A stretch of DNA of 64,000 nucleotides from Crocinitomicaceae bacterium. GTDB lineage: Bacteria; Bacteroidota; Bacteroidia; Flavobacteriales_D; Crocinitomicaceae. Of this stretch, positions 38,288 through 48,209 are shown in pieces (positions within the stretch are counted from its first letter, which is position 1; every line of letters begins with the position of its first letter). The stretch spans positions 124,001 through 188,000 of the forward strand of contig JAQVCM010000001.1 in assembly GCA_028689775.1 (NCBI GenBank). The letters run 5' to 3'. The position numbers were made by a program, and so were the translations under genes. The notes beneath the pieces were generated by a model. It was not told where the DNA came from. It made no database searches and saw only the letters and a list, made by a program, of their open reading frames with translations.

Positions 38288-39358
38288 TTAAGCATCATAA
38301 AGTTTACCTTCTTTGTAAACGACAAAAGATTTATTGAACAATTCAACCAAAACAACGTTGCCATAAATGGTATAAGTAGCATCTCGTTGTGTGGTGATTT
38401 CAGTCACTTTTCCATCCGCAAAAACGCTCACGCCGCCCATTAAATTTCGGAATGCAAATACTTTGTTTTTAAGTTGATGATCTTTTGGAATGTAGCTGCT
38501 AATTTTAGATTTCTGACCATCAACAAATCCATAAACAGAACCATTTTCACTCCATACAGCCACATCGTCTTTGGCATCCCAAAAAGAAGCGGTGAAATTA
38601 GATAATGGTGTTTTTTTACCTTTTGCATAATGGATCAAGTTGCCATTGATGTCTTCGTAAACCGCAAATCCTCGACCTGATTTATATGCGTTCACGTACT
38701 GGTTTTCTAAATCCAAAAATTCTCCGTCTTCAAAAATGGCAAAAGTTCGGTGCGTCGGATCGTTGAAGGTCAACATACTCGTTCCGGCATTGAATTTAAT
38801 GTCACCCATCCAAACGCCTAAATCATAAATTCTCCCGCGCCAAAAAACTTTGTAAAAATCTCCATTTGCTCTAAACGCGATGAGGTCGTCTCCAATCACT
38901 TCGGGCATAAATAAATCGCCAGTCACTTGAAATAGGGGATAGTTTCTTCCTTTGTAAATAACACTTACCGTGTTGAACCTCGTATCTTCATACACAATCA
39001 AACTGTCTGTAACGACATAATTGCGAGAGAACGTGGTCAGCATTTTGCTTTCTTTTCCATCTAAATAGAATAATCCAGGACCAATGTTCCAAGCCAACAG
39101 GTTATCCGACATCTTGAATTGAACGTTCATATTCGTTAAAGGAATGATTTCCTCTCCGTTGTAAAGTTTAAAATCTCCTCGGTTGTCGAGGTATGCAACC
39201 ATGTTGTCGCCAGCAACAAAAGATTGAATCGGTTGAAATTCTAATTGACGAAAATTATTTTTGTAAAACGTTCTAAAATAACCGTTAAAATCAATAAAAG
39301 GTGCCAATTGAGCTTGAGCCGTAACACTAAATAGGAGGAAGAAAAGTAAAATCCGCAT
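38288..39358 (-). CDS. Secreted beta-propeller-like protein
   Basis: 356 aa. Signal peptide MRILLFFLLFSVTAQAQ. The rest shows about eight repeats of the type NMVAYLDNRGDFKLYNG, LLAWNIGPGLFYLDGK and VAVWSENGSVYGFVDG, suggesting a beta-propeller. No enzyme motif seen. Confidence 0.75.
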   Translation of the reverse strand: MRILLFFLLFSVTAQAQLAPFIDFNGYFRTFYKNNFRQLEFQPIQSFVAGDNMVAYLDNRGDFKLYNGEEIIPLTNMNVQFKMSDNLLAWNIGPGLFYLDGKESKMLTTFSRNYVVTDSLIVYEDTRFNTVSVIYKGRNYPLFQVTGDLFMPEVIGDDLIAFRANGDFYKVFWRGRIYDLGVWMGDIKFNAGTSMLTFNDPTHRTFAIFEDGEFLDLENQYVNAYKSGRGFAVYEDINGNLIHYAKGKKTPLSNFTASFWDAKDDVAVWSENGSVYGFVDGQKSKISSYIPKDHQLKNKVFAFRNLMGGVSVFADGKVTEITTQRDATYTIYGNVVLVELFNKSFVVYKEGKLYDA

Positions 39359-39547
39359 GGTATCAAATCTTTTTTGAACTCTAAAGTTACTTATTTCAAT
39401 TCAGATATAAATGCAATTGTTTGATTCTAACTAATTATTAGGAATTGAAAGGTTTGATTTTTGAAATTTTGGGTGGATGTGTTTTCAATTCAGCGTTTTC
39501 ATTTCAGACGATCAAACTAATTTCCAAATCAATCCTAAAATGATGAA

Positions 39548-39589
39548 TACTTTAAAAGCCGAAATGAAACATTCCGGCTTTTAAAGTAT
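39548..39589 (-). terminator. Terminator after the ferredoxin-NADP reductase gene
   Basis: ATACTTTAAAAGCCG and its complement CGGCTTTTAAAGTAT form a perfect 15-bp stem with T-rich flanks. Confidence 0.65.
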
Positions 39590-39607
39590 GAAGTTGAAAT
39601 CGATTTC

Positions 39608-40618
39608 CTAGAAACCTTGAACACCGTTTACAGTGGTGTATTTCAAAATGTTTTTCTTTTCTGGGTGAATGATTGCAAAGGCGGATTGAACTGCGATTGT
39701 TCCTTCATGGAAACCACAGAGAATCAATTTCAATTTTCCTTCGTAGGTATTGACATCACCAATGGCATAAATTCCTTTGATGTTGGTGGAATAATCTACG
39801 GTATTCACTTTGATTGCGTTTTTTTCGATTTCCAATCCCCAATTGGCAATCGGACCCAAACTTGGTTTTAATCCGAAAAGTGGAATGAAATGATCTGTTT
39901 CGTGGTGAATATCTCCGTCTTTGGCGTGTTTTACAACCACTTTCTCCAGCTTGTCTGTTCCGTGAATTTCAGTTACTTCGGCTTCGGTAATCAATTTAAT
40001 TTTACCTTGTTCCGCATAGTTGATTACTTTTTGAACAGAATCTAAATGTCCACGGAAAGAACTACTTCTGTGAACCAAAGCAACTTCTTTCGCAATGTTT
40101 TTTTCCGCTAAGAAATACGCCCAATCTAAGGCAGAGTCACCTCCACCAGCAATCACGATTCTTTTACCACGGTAAAATTCAGGATCTTTGATGATGTATT
40201 CTACGCCGCGATCTTCAAATTCTTCGATGTTTGCAATCGGTGGTTTACGCGGTTCAAAAACACCTAATCCACCAGCGATCATGACAATCGGAGCGTGGTG
40301 TTTTGTACCTCTAATCGTGGTAACGATAAACGATCCATCTTCTTGTTTTTCAATATCAGTTGCTGCTTCGCCCAAGGTGAAACCAGGTTTAAATGGCGCT
40401 GCTTGTTCCATCAAATTATCAACCAATTCGCCTGCTAAAACCGACGGAAATCCAGGGATGTCGTAAATTGGTTTCTTTGGATATATTTCTGAACATTGAC
40501 CTCCAGCTTGTGGAAGAGAGTCAATTAAGTGACATGTTAATTTAAGTAATCCGGCTTCAAAAACCGTAAAAAGTCCAACGGGACCTGCGCCTATAATGAT
40601 GATATCTGTTTTGATCAT
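39608..40618 (-). CDS. Ferredoxin--NADP(+) reductase, thioredoxin-reductase-like type
   Basis: 336 aa from ATG 40618 (MIKTDIIIIGAGPVGLF), chosen because a -7 box lies just upstream and because the 40 residues before it have no family similarity. FAD motif GAGPVG (10-15), second dinucleotide motif AGGGDSALDWA, GDVNTYEGKLKLILCGFHEG at the end. The redox-active CxxC of thioredoxin reductase is absent, which fits the YumC-type FNR family. Confidence 0.92.
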   Translation of the reverse strand: MIKTDIIIIGAGPVGLFTVFEAGLLKLTCHLIDSLPQAGGQCSEIYPKKPIYDIPGFPSVLAGELVDNLMEQAAPFKPGFTLGEAATDIEKQEDGSFIVTTIRGTKHHAPIVMIAGGLGVFEPRKPPIANIEEFEDRGVEYIIKDPEFYRGKRIVIAGGGDSALDWAYFLAEKNIAKEVALVHRSSSFRGHLDSVQKVINYAEQGKIKLITEAEVTEIHGTDKLEKVVVKHAKDGDIHHETDHFIPLFGLKPSLGPIANWGLEIEKNAIKVNTVDYSTNIKGIYAIGDVNTYEGKLKLILCGFHEGTIAVQSAFAIIHPEKKNILKYTTVNGVQGF

Positions 40619-40642
40619 GGGTTCAATTCTTGATATTTTCCA

Positions 40643-40650
40643 CAAATTTA
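40643..40650 (-). promoter_or_regulatory. -7 box for the FNR gene
   Basis: TAAATTTG on the minus strand, 24 bp before the chosen ATG. Confidence 0.5.
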
Positions 40651-40884
40651 AGCAACAATTTACGAAAGGGAATACAATCCTTGAATTGATTTTGAGAAAG
40701 ACTAAAAAACCATTCGTTCTGGGTGTTTTTCGATCCATTGAAATACACTTTTAAAGAGCTACTAGCAGTTGAAAATCCGTGGTAATTTCAAAATAGACTT
40801 CCTCTACGAGGACTTTGAGTCGCCTGAACGTGCTAAATTGTCAAAACACTGTTAAAAAACACATGCGGATCAATGGATTTAAAG

Positions 40885-40892
40885 TATCTTTG
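40885..40892 (+). promoter_or_regulatory. -7 box for the YcxB-like gene
   Basis: TATCTTTG, 36 bp before the ATG at 40929; the rest of 40619-40928 holds no gene. Confidence 0.5.
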
Positions 40893-40928
40893 ATATCCTT
40901 TAATTAAGAACAGAGTAAAATTCGATTT

Positions 40929-41498
40929 ATGATTTTAAAATACAGCATTGGAGCAGATGATTTTCTTAATTTTCAATTGTTCACTGCGTCTGAATCACCA
41001 GTTGTAAAACGAAGAAGATTAAAGTCAAAGCTTGCTTTTGCAATTTTGTATATCGCCTTCGGATTATTCTTTGTTGTAGATTCTAAATGGGTTTATGCCA
41101 GTACCTTTTTTGTTTTGGCAATTCTTTGGTTCTTCTTTTATCCCTTGCGTGAGAAAAGAATGTATGAGCGCAATTACAAGAATTTTATTTTGGAAAATTA
41201 TCGAAATCGTTTCGATAAAGAAGCGACGATGGAAATTACCAACGCGTATATTCAAACCAAAGATGGTGTGAATAAAGGGAAAGCACTTTTATCAGAAGTA
41301 AGTGAAATTGTTGAAATGCCAACAGCGATTTACCTTCGTCTGAATACAGCTCAAACCTTTATGCTTCCGTATGATCGCATTGAATTTTTAGAAAGTTCGG
41401 ATGTGAAAAATACGCAAGAAATGATTTTAAAATTTAAAGAAATTGCCAATTTAAATCAGTTGAAATATACCGATTTGACAAATTGGAAATGGAAGTAA
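40929..41498 (+). CDS. YcxB-like membrane protein
   Basis: 189 aa. N-terminal basic stretch VKRRRLKSK, two membrane helices (KLAFAILYIAFGLFFVVDSK and YASTFFVLAILWFFFY), then a soluble PH-like domain (TYAYIQTKDG, KGKALLSEVSEIVEM, YLRLNTAQTFMLPYDRI). The layout fits the YcxB-like family. Function unknown. Confidence 0.75.
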   Translation: MILKYSIGADDFLNFQLFTASESPVVKRRRLKSKLAFAILYIAFGLFFVVDSKWVYASTFFVLAILWFFFYPLREKRMYERNYKNFILENYRNRFDKEATMEITNAYIQTKDGVNKGKALLSEVSEIVEMPTAIYLRLNTAQTFMLPYDRIEFLESSDVKNTQEMILKFKEIANLNQLKYTDLTNWKWK

Positions 41499-41561
41499 AG
41501 AAGGAACTTAAAGTCCTGTTGGACAGAATGAGGAGCAAAGTGTTTTTGAGATTTAAACTCG

Positions 41562-41569
41562 TATATTTG
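41562..41569 (+). promoter_or_regulatory. -7 box for the polyprenyl synthase gene
   Basis: TATATTTG, only 7 bp before the first ATG (41577). It implies a leaderless or nearly leaderless mRNA, or a start at the later ATG (41598). Confidence 0.5.
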
Positions 41570-41576
41570 TAAATAC

Positions 41577-42548
41577 ATGATGACTGTTAAAGAAATAATG
41601 GAACCGATTAAAGCGGAAATGAAGGAATTCGAGATTCGATTCCGGGAAAACATGCGTTCGAAAGTTCCGATGCTTGACAAAGTCACTCATTACATCATTC
41701 GAAGAAAAGGAAAACAAATGCGACCGATGTTTTTATTTCTGACCGCTAAAATGCTGGGAGAAGTAAACGACAAAACATACCAAGCTGCATCGCTTGTTGA
41801 GTTACTGCACACTGCAACTTTGGTTCACGATGACGTGGTGGATGACGCCAACGAACGACGTGGTTTTTTCTCGGTGAATGCACTTTGGAAAAACAAAATT
41901 GCCGTTTTGGTTGGAGATTATTTGCTTTCAAAAGTATTGTTGCTTTCAATTGAACACGACAATACCCGCTTACTTGGAATTACCGCACGTGCAGTAAAAG
42001 AGATGAGTGAAGGAGAATTACTTCAAATTGAAAAAGCTAGAAAATTAGACATTACGGAAGAAGTTTATTTCGATGTCATTCGTCAAAAAACAGCTTCTTT
42101 GATTGCAACTGTTTGCGAAGGTGCTGCTGTTTCTGTAGACCGCGAAGACATGGCTGCGCAAATGCGAAATTTTGGTGAGTTGGTTGGATTGGCGTTCCAA
42201 ATCAAGGATGATATTTTTGATTACGGAACGGATAACGACATCGGTAAACCTACAGGATTAGATATCCGCGAGCGGAAAATGACCTTGCCGTTGATTTATA
42301 CCTTGGCAAACGCTTCCAAAGAAGTGAAAAAAGAATTGATCAACATCGTGAAAAATCACAACGAGGACACCCAAAAAGTTCGTCGAGCGGTTCAGTTGGT
42401 GATCGAATCAGGTGGAATTCAATATGCGAATGAAAAAATGAACCAATTGAAAGACGAAGCCTTGAATTTGTTGCTTGGAATTCCCGATTCAGAATCAAAG
42501 CGCGCTTTGGTTGGCTTGGTGAATTATACGATTGAAAGAGAAAAATAA
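41577..42548 (+). CDS. Polyprenyl diphosphate synthase
   Basis: 323 aa (or slightly shorter if started at 41598). Chain-elongating trans-prenyltransferase making the quinone side chain or a similar C40-size product. First aspartate motif DDVVDD (85-90), second KDDIFDYGTDND, plus GGKRxRP-like GKQMRP and GDYLLSK. No signal or membrane segment. Confidence 0.93.
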   Translation: MMTVKEIMEPIKAEMKEFEIRFRENMRSKVPMLDKVTHYIIRRKGKQMRPMFLFLTAKMLGEVNDKTYQAASLVELLHTATLVHDDVVDDANERRGFFSVNALWKNKIAVLVGDYLLSKVLLLSIEHDNTRLLGITARAVKEMSEGELLQIEKARKLDITEEVYFDVIRQKTASLIATVCEGAAVSVDREDMAAQMRNFGELVGLAFQIKDDIFDYGTDNDIGKPTGLDIRERKMTLPLIYTLANASKEVKKELINIVKNHNEDTQKVRRAVQLVIESGGIQYANEKMNQLKDEALNLLLGIPDSESKRALVGLVNYTIEREK

Positions 42549-42566
42549 ACTAAAAAATAGATTAAA

Positions 42567-42983
42567 ATGATGAAGTATTTTGCTTTAGGTATCTGCATGC
42601 TTTTTTTAGCTGCTTGTCAAAATGAAACGGAAACCGAAGTTGAAACCGTTGATAAATCAACGCAAGAAAAGCAATTGGTTGTGACTGAAAACGGTGTTTT
42701 TACAGAATATTATCCAGATGGGAAAAATGTGAAATTCCGTGGAATGCAAGATGACGATAAAAAACGGCACGGACAATGGATTTATTACAACGAAAAAGGC
42801 GAAGAACTTTCCATTACGCATTATGACCATGGAATTTTGCACGGTCACACGATTGTGAAATATCCAAATGGAAAATTACATTACGTGGGCGAATACGATC
42901 AAGGAAAAGAAATTGGTATTTGGATGATGTACGACGAAAAAGGCAACATGTCTGAAAAAAATTACGACTTAATCAATAAGTAA
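42567..42983 (+). CDS. Lipoprotein with MORN-like (YwqK-type) repeats
   Basis: 138 aa. Lipobox LAAC at residue 16. Repeats VFTEYYPDGKNVKFRG, HGQWIYYNEKGEELS, HTIVKYPNGKLHYVGEYDQG and WMMYDEKGNMSEK are the MORN/YwqK type. Short gaps on both sides suggest cotranscription with the polyprenyl synthase and dnaG genes. Confidence 0.85.
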   Translation: MMKYFALGICMLFLAACQNETETEVETVDKSTQEKQLVVTENGVFTEYYPDGKNVKFRGMQDDDKKRHGQWIYYNEKGEELSITHYDHGILHGHTIVKYPNGKLHYVGEYDQGKEIGIWMMYDEKGNMSEKNYDLINK

Positions 42984-43004
42984 AACCAGTAAAAAACATT
43001 TTCA

Positions 43005-44987
43005 ATGGCCCGGATTCCTGCGCATACGATTGATGATATCATGCAAACCGCTCGCATCGAGGAGGTAATTGGTGAATTCGTTAGTTTAAAAAGAGCAGGT
43101 TCTAGTTTAAAAGGCTTGAGTCCGTTTACGGATGAGAAAACGGCGTCGTTTGTGGTGTCGCCAGCCAAACAGATTTTCAAGTGTTTCTCCACCGGAAAAG
43201 GTGGTTCTGTGGTGACTTTCCTGATGGAAAAAGAACATTACAGTTATCCCGAAGCACTTCGCTGGTTGGCGGATAAATATGGAATTCAACTTCCTGAAGA
43301 AGAAGCGCAAACAGCGGAAGAATTAGCAGCGGTAACCGAGCGAGAAAGTCTGCAAATCATCAATGAATTTGCAAAAAATCATTTCAAAAAGAACATTCAA
43401 GAAACCGAGGAAGGCAAAGCAGTTGGACTGAGTTATTTCTTAGAACGAGGTTTCCGGCAAGACATCATCAACAAGTTTGAATTGGGTTATTGCCTCAACA
43501 GTGGCGATGATTTTACAAAAGCAGCTTTAGCAAAAGGATACAAATTAGAATACCTCGAAAAAGTTGGTTTGTCCAGAACGAAAGACGACCGAAGTTTTGA
43601 CTTTTTCCGCGGAAGAGTGATGTTTCCAATTCATTCGATTACCGGAAGGGTGCTCGGATTTGGTGGACGAACGTTACTTGCCGATAAAAAAATAGCTAAA
43701 TATTTCAACTCACCAGAAAGTATCATTTACAACAAAAGTGATATTTTGTACGGCTTGTACCTCGCCAAAGGCGACATGATCAAGTACGACAATTGCTTTT
43801 TGGTGGAAGGATATACCGATGTCATCAGTATGCACCAAGCTGGCGTTCAAAACGTTGTTTCCTCGTCGGGAACTTCGCTGACGGAAGGTCAGATTAAGTT
43901 GATTCGTCGGTACACACAAAACATTACGATTCTTTACGACGGTGATGCTCCTGGAATCAAGGCATCTTTCCGTGGTATTGACTTGATTTTAGAAGAAGGA
44001 TTAAACGTTCGCGTGGTTTTATTTCCCAACGGCGATGATCCAGATTCATTTGCAAAACGAGTAGGAGCGGAGGAACTGGAATTGTACTTAAAAAACAACT
44101 CCAAAGATTTCCTGACCTTCAAAGCAGAAATGTTGTTGCAAGGCGGCGACAACGATCCGTTTCAACGCGTAAAATTGATTCACGACATTGTACATTCCAT
44201 TTCCCTGATTCCAGATACGATTTCGCGTTCGATCTACGCCAACGAGATTTCTGAACGATTTGATATTGATATCAATACCATCAATCAACAGTTGGCAAAA
44301 CTGCGAACTGCAACTGCTGCGAAGCAACGCATTGAGCCCGATGCTGCTTTTGAATACGCGCCCAAACCCAAACCAGCGCAAACGCAAACCCCAGTTTCAT
44401 CGCCAAAAGTTACTTCTGACACCAACCTCGAAGCAGCAGAATACAATCTGATTCGCGTTTTAGTGAAGTACGGAACATTTGCAGTGGAAATTGATTCCTA
44501 CGAAGAAGGAAGCGAGCAAAAAGTAGAAACTTCCGTTTCGGAATTGATTTGTCACGAATTGCGTCGCGATGACTTGGATTTTGTGAATCCGATTTACAAA
44601 GAAATTTATGGCGTCGTACTAAAAGGTTTGGACGAAAAAGTATTCTACAAAACCAGTTATTTTCTCCGCCACGAAAACCAGGAAATTGTCAAAATCATTT
44701 CCCAAATGGAATTGGAAGATTACCAACTGAGTCACAACTGGTTGCTCAAACACCAAATGGAAACCAATACCGAACTGGATAAACTAAAATCCGCCGTTTT
44801 GGAATCTGTTTACAAGTACAAATCTGCGAAAATTCAGAGTCGAATTAATGCGATTCAGGAGGAATTGGCAGAAGTGGAAGAGACGGAGAATGAGAAGAGA
44901 GCAGAGGAATTGTTGATGGAACAGATTGTTTTGGAAAGGATTAAGATGGCGCTTTCAGCGCAGTTGGGGATTACGATTTTGAGGTGA
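43005..44987 (+). CDS. dnaG: DNA primase DnaG with degenerate zinc domain
   Basis: 660 aa. RNA primer synthesis for replication. The TOPRIM core is visible (LVEGYTDVISMH and LYDGDAPGIKAS), and the C-terminal helicase-binding region is present. The N-terminal zinc-binding domain keeps its fold sequence (GLSPFTDEKTASFVVSPAKQ), but three of the four ligands are replaced: Ser39, Thr42 and Thr63, with Cys60 retained. This loss is common in Flavobacteriia DnaG (by memory) and does not imply a pseudogene. Confidence 0.95.
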   Translation: MARIPAHTIDDIMQTARIEEVIGEFVSLKRAGSSLKGLSPFTDEKTASFVVSPAKQIFKCFSTGKGGSVVTFLMEKEHYSYPEALRWLADKYGIQLPEEEAQTAEELAAVTERESLQIINEFAKNHFKKNIQETEEGKAVGLSYFLERGFRQDIINKFELGYCLNSGDDFTKAALAKGYKLEYLEKVGLSRTKDDRSFDFFRGRVMFPIHSITGRVLGFGGRTLLADKKIAKYFNSPESIIYNKSDILYGLYLAKGDMIKYDNCFLVEGYTDVISMHQAGVQNVVSSSGTSLTEGQIKLIRRYTQNITILYDGDAPGIKASFRGIDLILEEGLNVRVVLFPNGDDPDSFAKRVGAEELELYLKNNSKDFLTFKAEMLLQGGDNDPFQRVKLIHDIVHSISLIPDTISRSIYANEISERFDIDINTINQQLAKLRTATAAKQRIEPDAAFEYAPKPKPAQTQTPVSSPKVTSDTNLEAAEYNLIRVLVKYGTFAVEIDSYEEGSEQKVETSVSELICHELRRDDLDFVNPIYKEIYGVVLKGLDEKVFYKTSYFLRHENQEIVKIISQMELEDYQLSHNWLLKHQMETNTELDKLKSAVLESVYKYKSAKIQSRINAIQEELAEVEETENEKRAEELLMEQIVLERIKMALSAQLGITILR

Positions 44988-44998
44988 TTAGAGCAATT

Positions 44999-46126
44999 TC
45001 AAGCCTCTTTTAATTCTTTGCAAATTAAATAATATGCTGAATAGAACTCAATATCATCATAGATGTTTTCTTCCATATGATTCAATTCTCTAATTACTAA
45101 AACATTATCTACGCATTTTCTTTTTAAGATTCCGCTAAAAATTTTAAAATCCATTGGACTCCGCTTTGTTGCAATTTTACCAAGTTCATAAGTATAAGTA
45201 ATAGGTCTTTCTAAATTTGAGAAACCTGATTCTTTAGGATCGATAAATTTGATGTCAAAAATCGCATTTTCCTTTTCTGAATTATCTATCAGCTTTATTG
45301 GTTCGAATAACTTGATAGAATATTCTCTAGTTGTTTTTAATGCATTTCGCAGATCTTTGTAAAATTTATCAATTAGGTTTTGATATCTTTCATGTACTTC
45401 TTTACGATCATAAATCAACAGTAGTGCTTCTTTGTCATATAAGTAACTTTCTTTAAATATTGATTCATATTTCACAGAAGCTATCTTTATAATATTGGTA
45501 AAACATTGCGAATCAATAAGCTTTTCAAATTTTTCAATTTCTTTTGAAAAACTAACTAAGATACGTTCTAGTTTTTCAAGTATTTTGTCAAAATAGGTGT
45601 TTAAAAAATTGTCATGTCTTTTAATAATTTCTGAGATGGCAAATTCCATTTCTTCAAACTTATAGTTATTGTCTTTGTGATATCTTAAATAAACAACTTT
45701 ATTTTCATCACCATCATAACTAAATAAACATGATGATATAAGCTCTTTTTTGAGTTTTCTTATCGGATGACCAACTAATTCATTTCTAATATCTCTATTT
45801 ATATAATACGAAGAGTCAATTTTCAGATCACCTTTAACAATACCACATTTGAAGATTAATAATAATTCTTCTATGAAATCTTGCTGAACATAAATACTCT
45901 GTAAAAGACTAATTTGATTAGAAAATCTATCTGAATGAGAGGACGAATTTCGTTTGCAAAAAATTATATCGAGTGTATCATGAAAATAGCCTAATATTTC
46001 GCCGAAATAATTAGTTTCCAATTCTGATGTAAACTTTATTTTACGTTTACAATAATCATATTCCCAAATGAAATGATTCCAAATGTCAGCTATTTGATCA
46101 AGTTTATGTTTTACTTCTTCTTTCAA
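44999..46126 (-). CDS. Large helical protein with HEPN-type RNxxxxH motif
   Basis: 375 aa, strongly helical and charged. RNELVGH at 114-120 matches the Rx4-6H active-site motif of HEPN ribonucleases with the usual polar residue after Arg. It follows INRDI and precedes PIRKLKKE. The rest is not recognised. Low GC. First of three genes between dnaG and 48209 that carry nuclease-like motifs; it may act in a defence or abortive-infection setting. Confidence 0.55.
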   Translation of the reverse strand: MKEEVKHKLDQIADIWNHFIWEYDYCKRKIKFTSELETNYFGEILGYFHDTLDIIFCKRNSSSHSDRFSNQISLLQSIYVQQDFIEELLLIFKCGIVKGDLKIDSSYYINRDIRNELVGHPIRKLKKELISSCLFSYDGDENKVVYLRYHKDNNYKFEEMEFAISEIIKRHDNFLNTYFDKILEKLERILVSFSKEIEKFEKLIDSQCFTNIIKIASVKYESIFKESYLYDKEALLLIYDRKEVHERYQNLIDKFYKDLRNALKTTREYSIKLFEPIKLIDNSEKENAIFDIKFIDPKESGFSNLERPITYTYELGKIATKRSPMDFKIFSGILKRKCVDNVLVIRELNHMEENIYDDIEFYSAYYLICKELKEA

Positions 46127-46285
46127 ATAAAATTACTTAGGAGTTTTTGTTTACTTTCTGTTAAAGATATTCATTATTTAAAGTGAACATAAGTCTTAAT
46201 CCTTGATTTTTGATTACAACTTTTTCACTTTTGAGATGCTGGAATCCATTTTTTCGGTTGAGATAAATCGTCTAAATTATTTTTA

Positions 46286-47203
46286 TCATTCTCTTTTATT
46301 CAGAATCTCACTTATAATATTGCCGCCAATTACAATTGTCTCAATCGTTTGCATTATTGAATTCTTACCATATTTTAAAATTTCGGGATATTCTTCAGAA
46401 AAGAAATCTAACTTAATTCTATTCATCTGATTACCCCATCCAATAACTCTTGCAGTAAAAGAATTTTCTAAAGAATTTCTACCGAGTACCTCTACTTTGT
46501 TATATAGAAATTTTGAATTCTTTCCTCCGTTAATTTTGAATATAATTCTCAGAGATTTGATTTTAGGTATAATTTCTATGGAAAGATTATCTGTTAAAAA
46601 TGACTCACAGTCAATTCTAGGACTTAGTTCGCTCTTTTTAAATTCTAAAAAGTCATATTTTAATGAGAGTAAGTGAACTGTTTTATCAAGCCATTTTGAA
46701 ATATCACCTTCAGTATAAAATTCAAATTCTTCAATGGAGTGCTGCTTTTTATTCTTGGAGTTTGTTGCGGCTTTTTTTATAAGATTAGAAGCTTTTAGTA
46801 TAGAAAATGACTCTTGTTCCGCATTTTCAAAAATTGAACTATCTTTTTGTTTATCAACTAGAACTCCCATTTCTCTATTGTTCTTTTCAGAGAACTCGTA
46901 TAAGTTCATTGATGTTATAAGCATTTTCGATTCGTTGAAATAACATTTTGCATGTAGGTTTTTATGGTAATACAAACTCAGATTTTGTAAGCTATCAAGC
47001 TTTCTTTTTTCGTTTTCGTTTAATTCACTTTTCCCATAAATAAAGATTAATTCAATTTCTTCTAAATCTTTTTCTTTCAATCGCTCAAATAGATTTTCTG
47101 TAAGTTTTAGATAAGGAGAAACAATGACTAATTTTTCCTTGGCATTAATAATTATTTCTTCAATTTGATGCGAAATTCCTGATGTTCTTAAAAACTCTGC
47201 CAT
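46286..47203 (-). CDS. Phospholipase D-like protein with a single HKD-like motif
   Basis: 305 aa. Residues 10-130 fit a PLD fold: EIIINAKEKLVIVSPYLK and LHAKCYFNESKMLITSMNL, where His84-x-Lys86 precede a Glu rather than Asp. A single HKD acts as a dimer in small nucleases such as Nuc and BfiI. The C-terminal 170 residues are not recognised. Similar proteins occur in restriction and defence loci. Confidence 0.75.
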   Translation of the reverse strand: MAEFLRTSGISHQIEEIIINAKEKLVIVSPYLKLTENLFERLKEKDLEEIELIFIYGKSELNENEKRKLDSLQNLSLYYHKNLHAKCYFNESKMLITSMNLYEFSEKNNREMGVLVDKQKDSSIFENAEQESFSILKASNLIKKAATNSKNKKQHSIEEFEFYTEGDISKWLDKTVHLLSLKYDFLEFKKSELSPRIDCESFLTDNLSIEIIPKIKSLRIIFKINGGKNSKFLYNKVEVLGRNSLENSFTARVIGWGNQMNRIKLDFFSEEYPEILKYGKNSIMQTIETIVIGGNIISEILNKRE

Positions 47204-47420
47204 TTTTTTTTAATTACTTGTCTAATTCTTAATTTTAATAATTTTCAATACGTTAATAAATCGTATTTATTTAATAAAAGCACTCTTCCTTGAATTTAGA
47301 TGGATAAATCGACTTCAAAATCCCTGAACTTTCTAGAAAAATCTATTGAGTATATAGTTTCTAAATAGATTGTTGTATTTAAATTAAGTGATATTGAACT
47401 ATAATGTTTTATTAAAACAA

Positions 47421-48209
47421 TCACTGTAACTTTATTTTTTTTATTCTTTCCTCAATTAAGTTATTTCTATATTCGATAAATTTTTCTGCCTTATCGATAC
47501 TGCCAACTATTGTGGGTTCGGGAAATCTATCTATTTGCCATTTATCTTCGATGTTATCAAGGTTAAGTGATTTTTCGTGAGGAAGAATTGTGCAAATAGG
47601 ACTATAGTATTTATTAACTACTTGGATTAATAACTGTCTTATATTGCCTTTGTGGTCGGTAGGCTTCATTAGGTTATTAGGGAGCCAAACGGTATTTGCA
47701 CAACTTGTGTGAAGGCCTGCATAAAGATTTTTTTCTTTTGTTTTTTCAAAATCTTTTATTTCTTCAATGTGCCTTGATCGGTAATCTTTATGATCTATAA
47801 TGTGAGCAAGTGAATAGTTAGCTGGTCCGTTTTTATCAGCCTTTCTACCTCTCAATATAAAAGACCATAATTCTTTTGGAAAAGAGTTGTCATCTAAAAG
47901 AATTGAGTCATTTCCTTTTGCATTATTTCTATTCTTTTTCACTGCCGATATTTCTAGATTTCCAGCATGTCTTCGAATGCCAGGAAAAGTTATAGGACTG
48001 TCTTGCCATAAATAAATATCTGCTCGTATTCCAATCTCTTTGAAATCATTCGTCCACTGAGTAAGTTTATTATTGTTTTCTGCAACAATTAATTTGACAA
48101 CATCTGGTGATAAAATCTTAATATGCGGCATCAGAGTCTCTGCAAGTTGAATTAGAGATTCATCATTTGGTGTTGCCCATTCTGGCCAATTTTGTCGTTC
48201 CGTTTTCAT
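47421..48209 (-). CDS. HNH-like endonuclease
   Basis: 262 aa. LAHIIDHKDY (His136, Asp139, His140) followed by SCANTVWLPNNLMKPTD fits an HNH/beta-beta-alpha-metal nuclease. The N-terminal half (PEWATPNDESLIQLAETLMP) is not recognised. Stands 218 bp from the PLD-like gene on the same strand; probably its own transcript. Confidence 0.7.
   Translation of the reverse strand: MKTERQNWPEWATPNDESLIQLAETLMPHIKILSPDVVKLIVAENNNKLTQWTNDFKEIGIRADIYLWQDSPITFPGIRRHAGNLEISAVKKNRNNAKGNDSILLDDNSFPKELWSFILRGRKADKNGPANYSLAHIIDHKDYRSRHIEEIKDFEKTKEKNLYAGLHTSCANTVWLPNNLMKPTDHKGNIRQLLIQVVNKYYSPICTILPHEKSLNLDNIEDKWQIDRFPEPTIVGSIDKAEKFIEYRNNLIEERIKKIKLQ

Noticed and set aside
44999..48209. A complete restriction-modification system
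   Set aside because: No methyltransferase or helicase motif is present among the three genes or neighbours.
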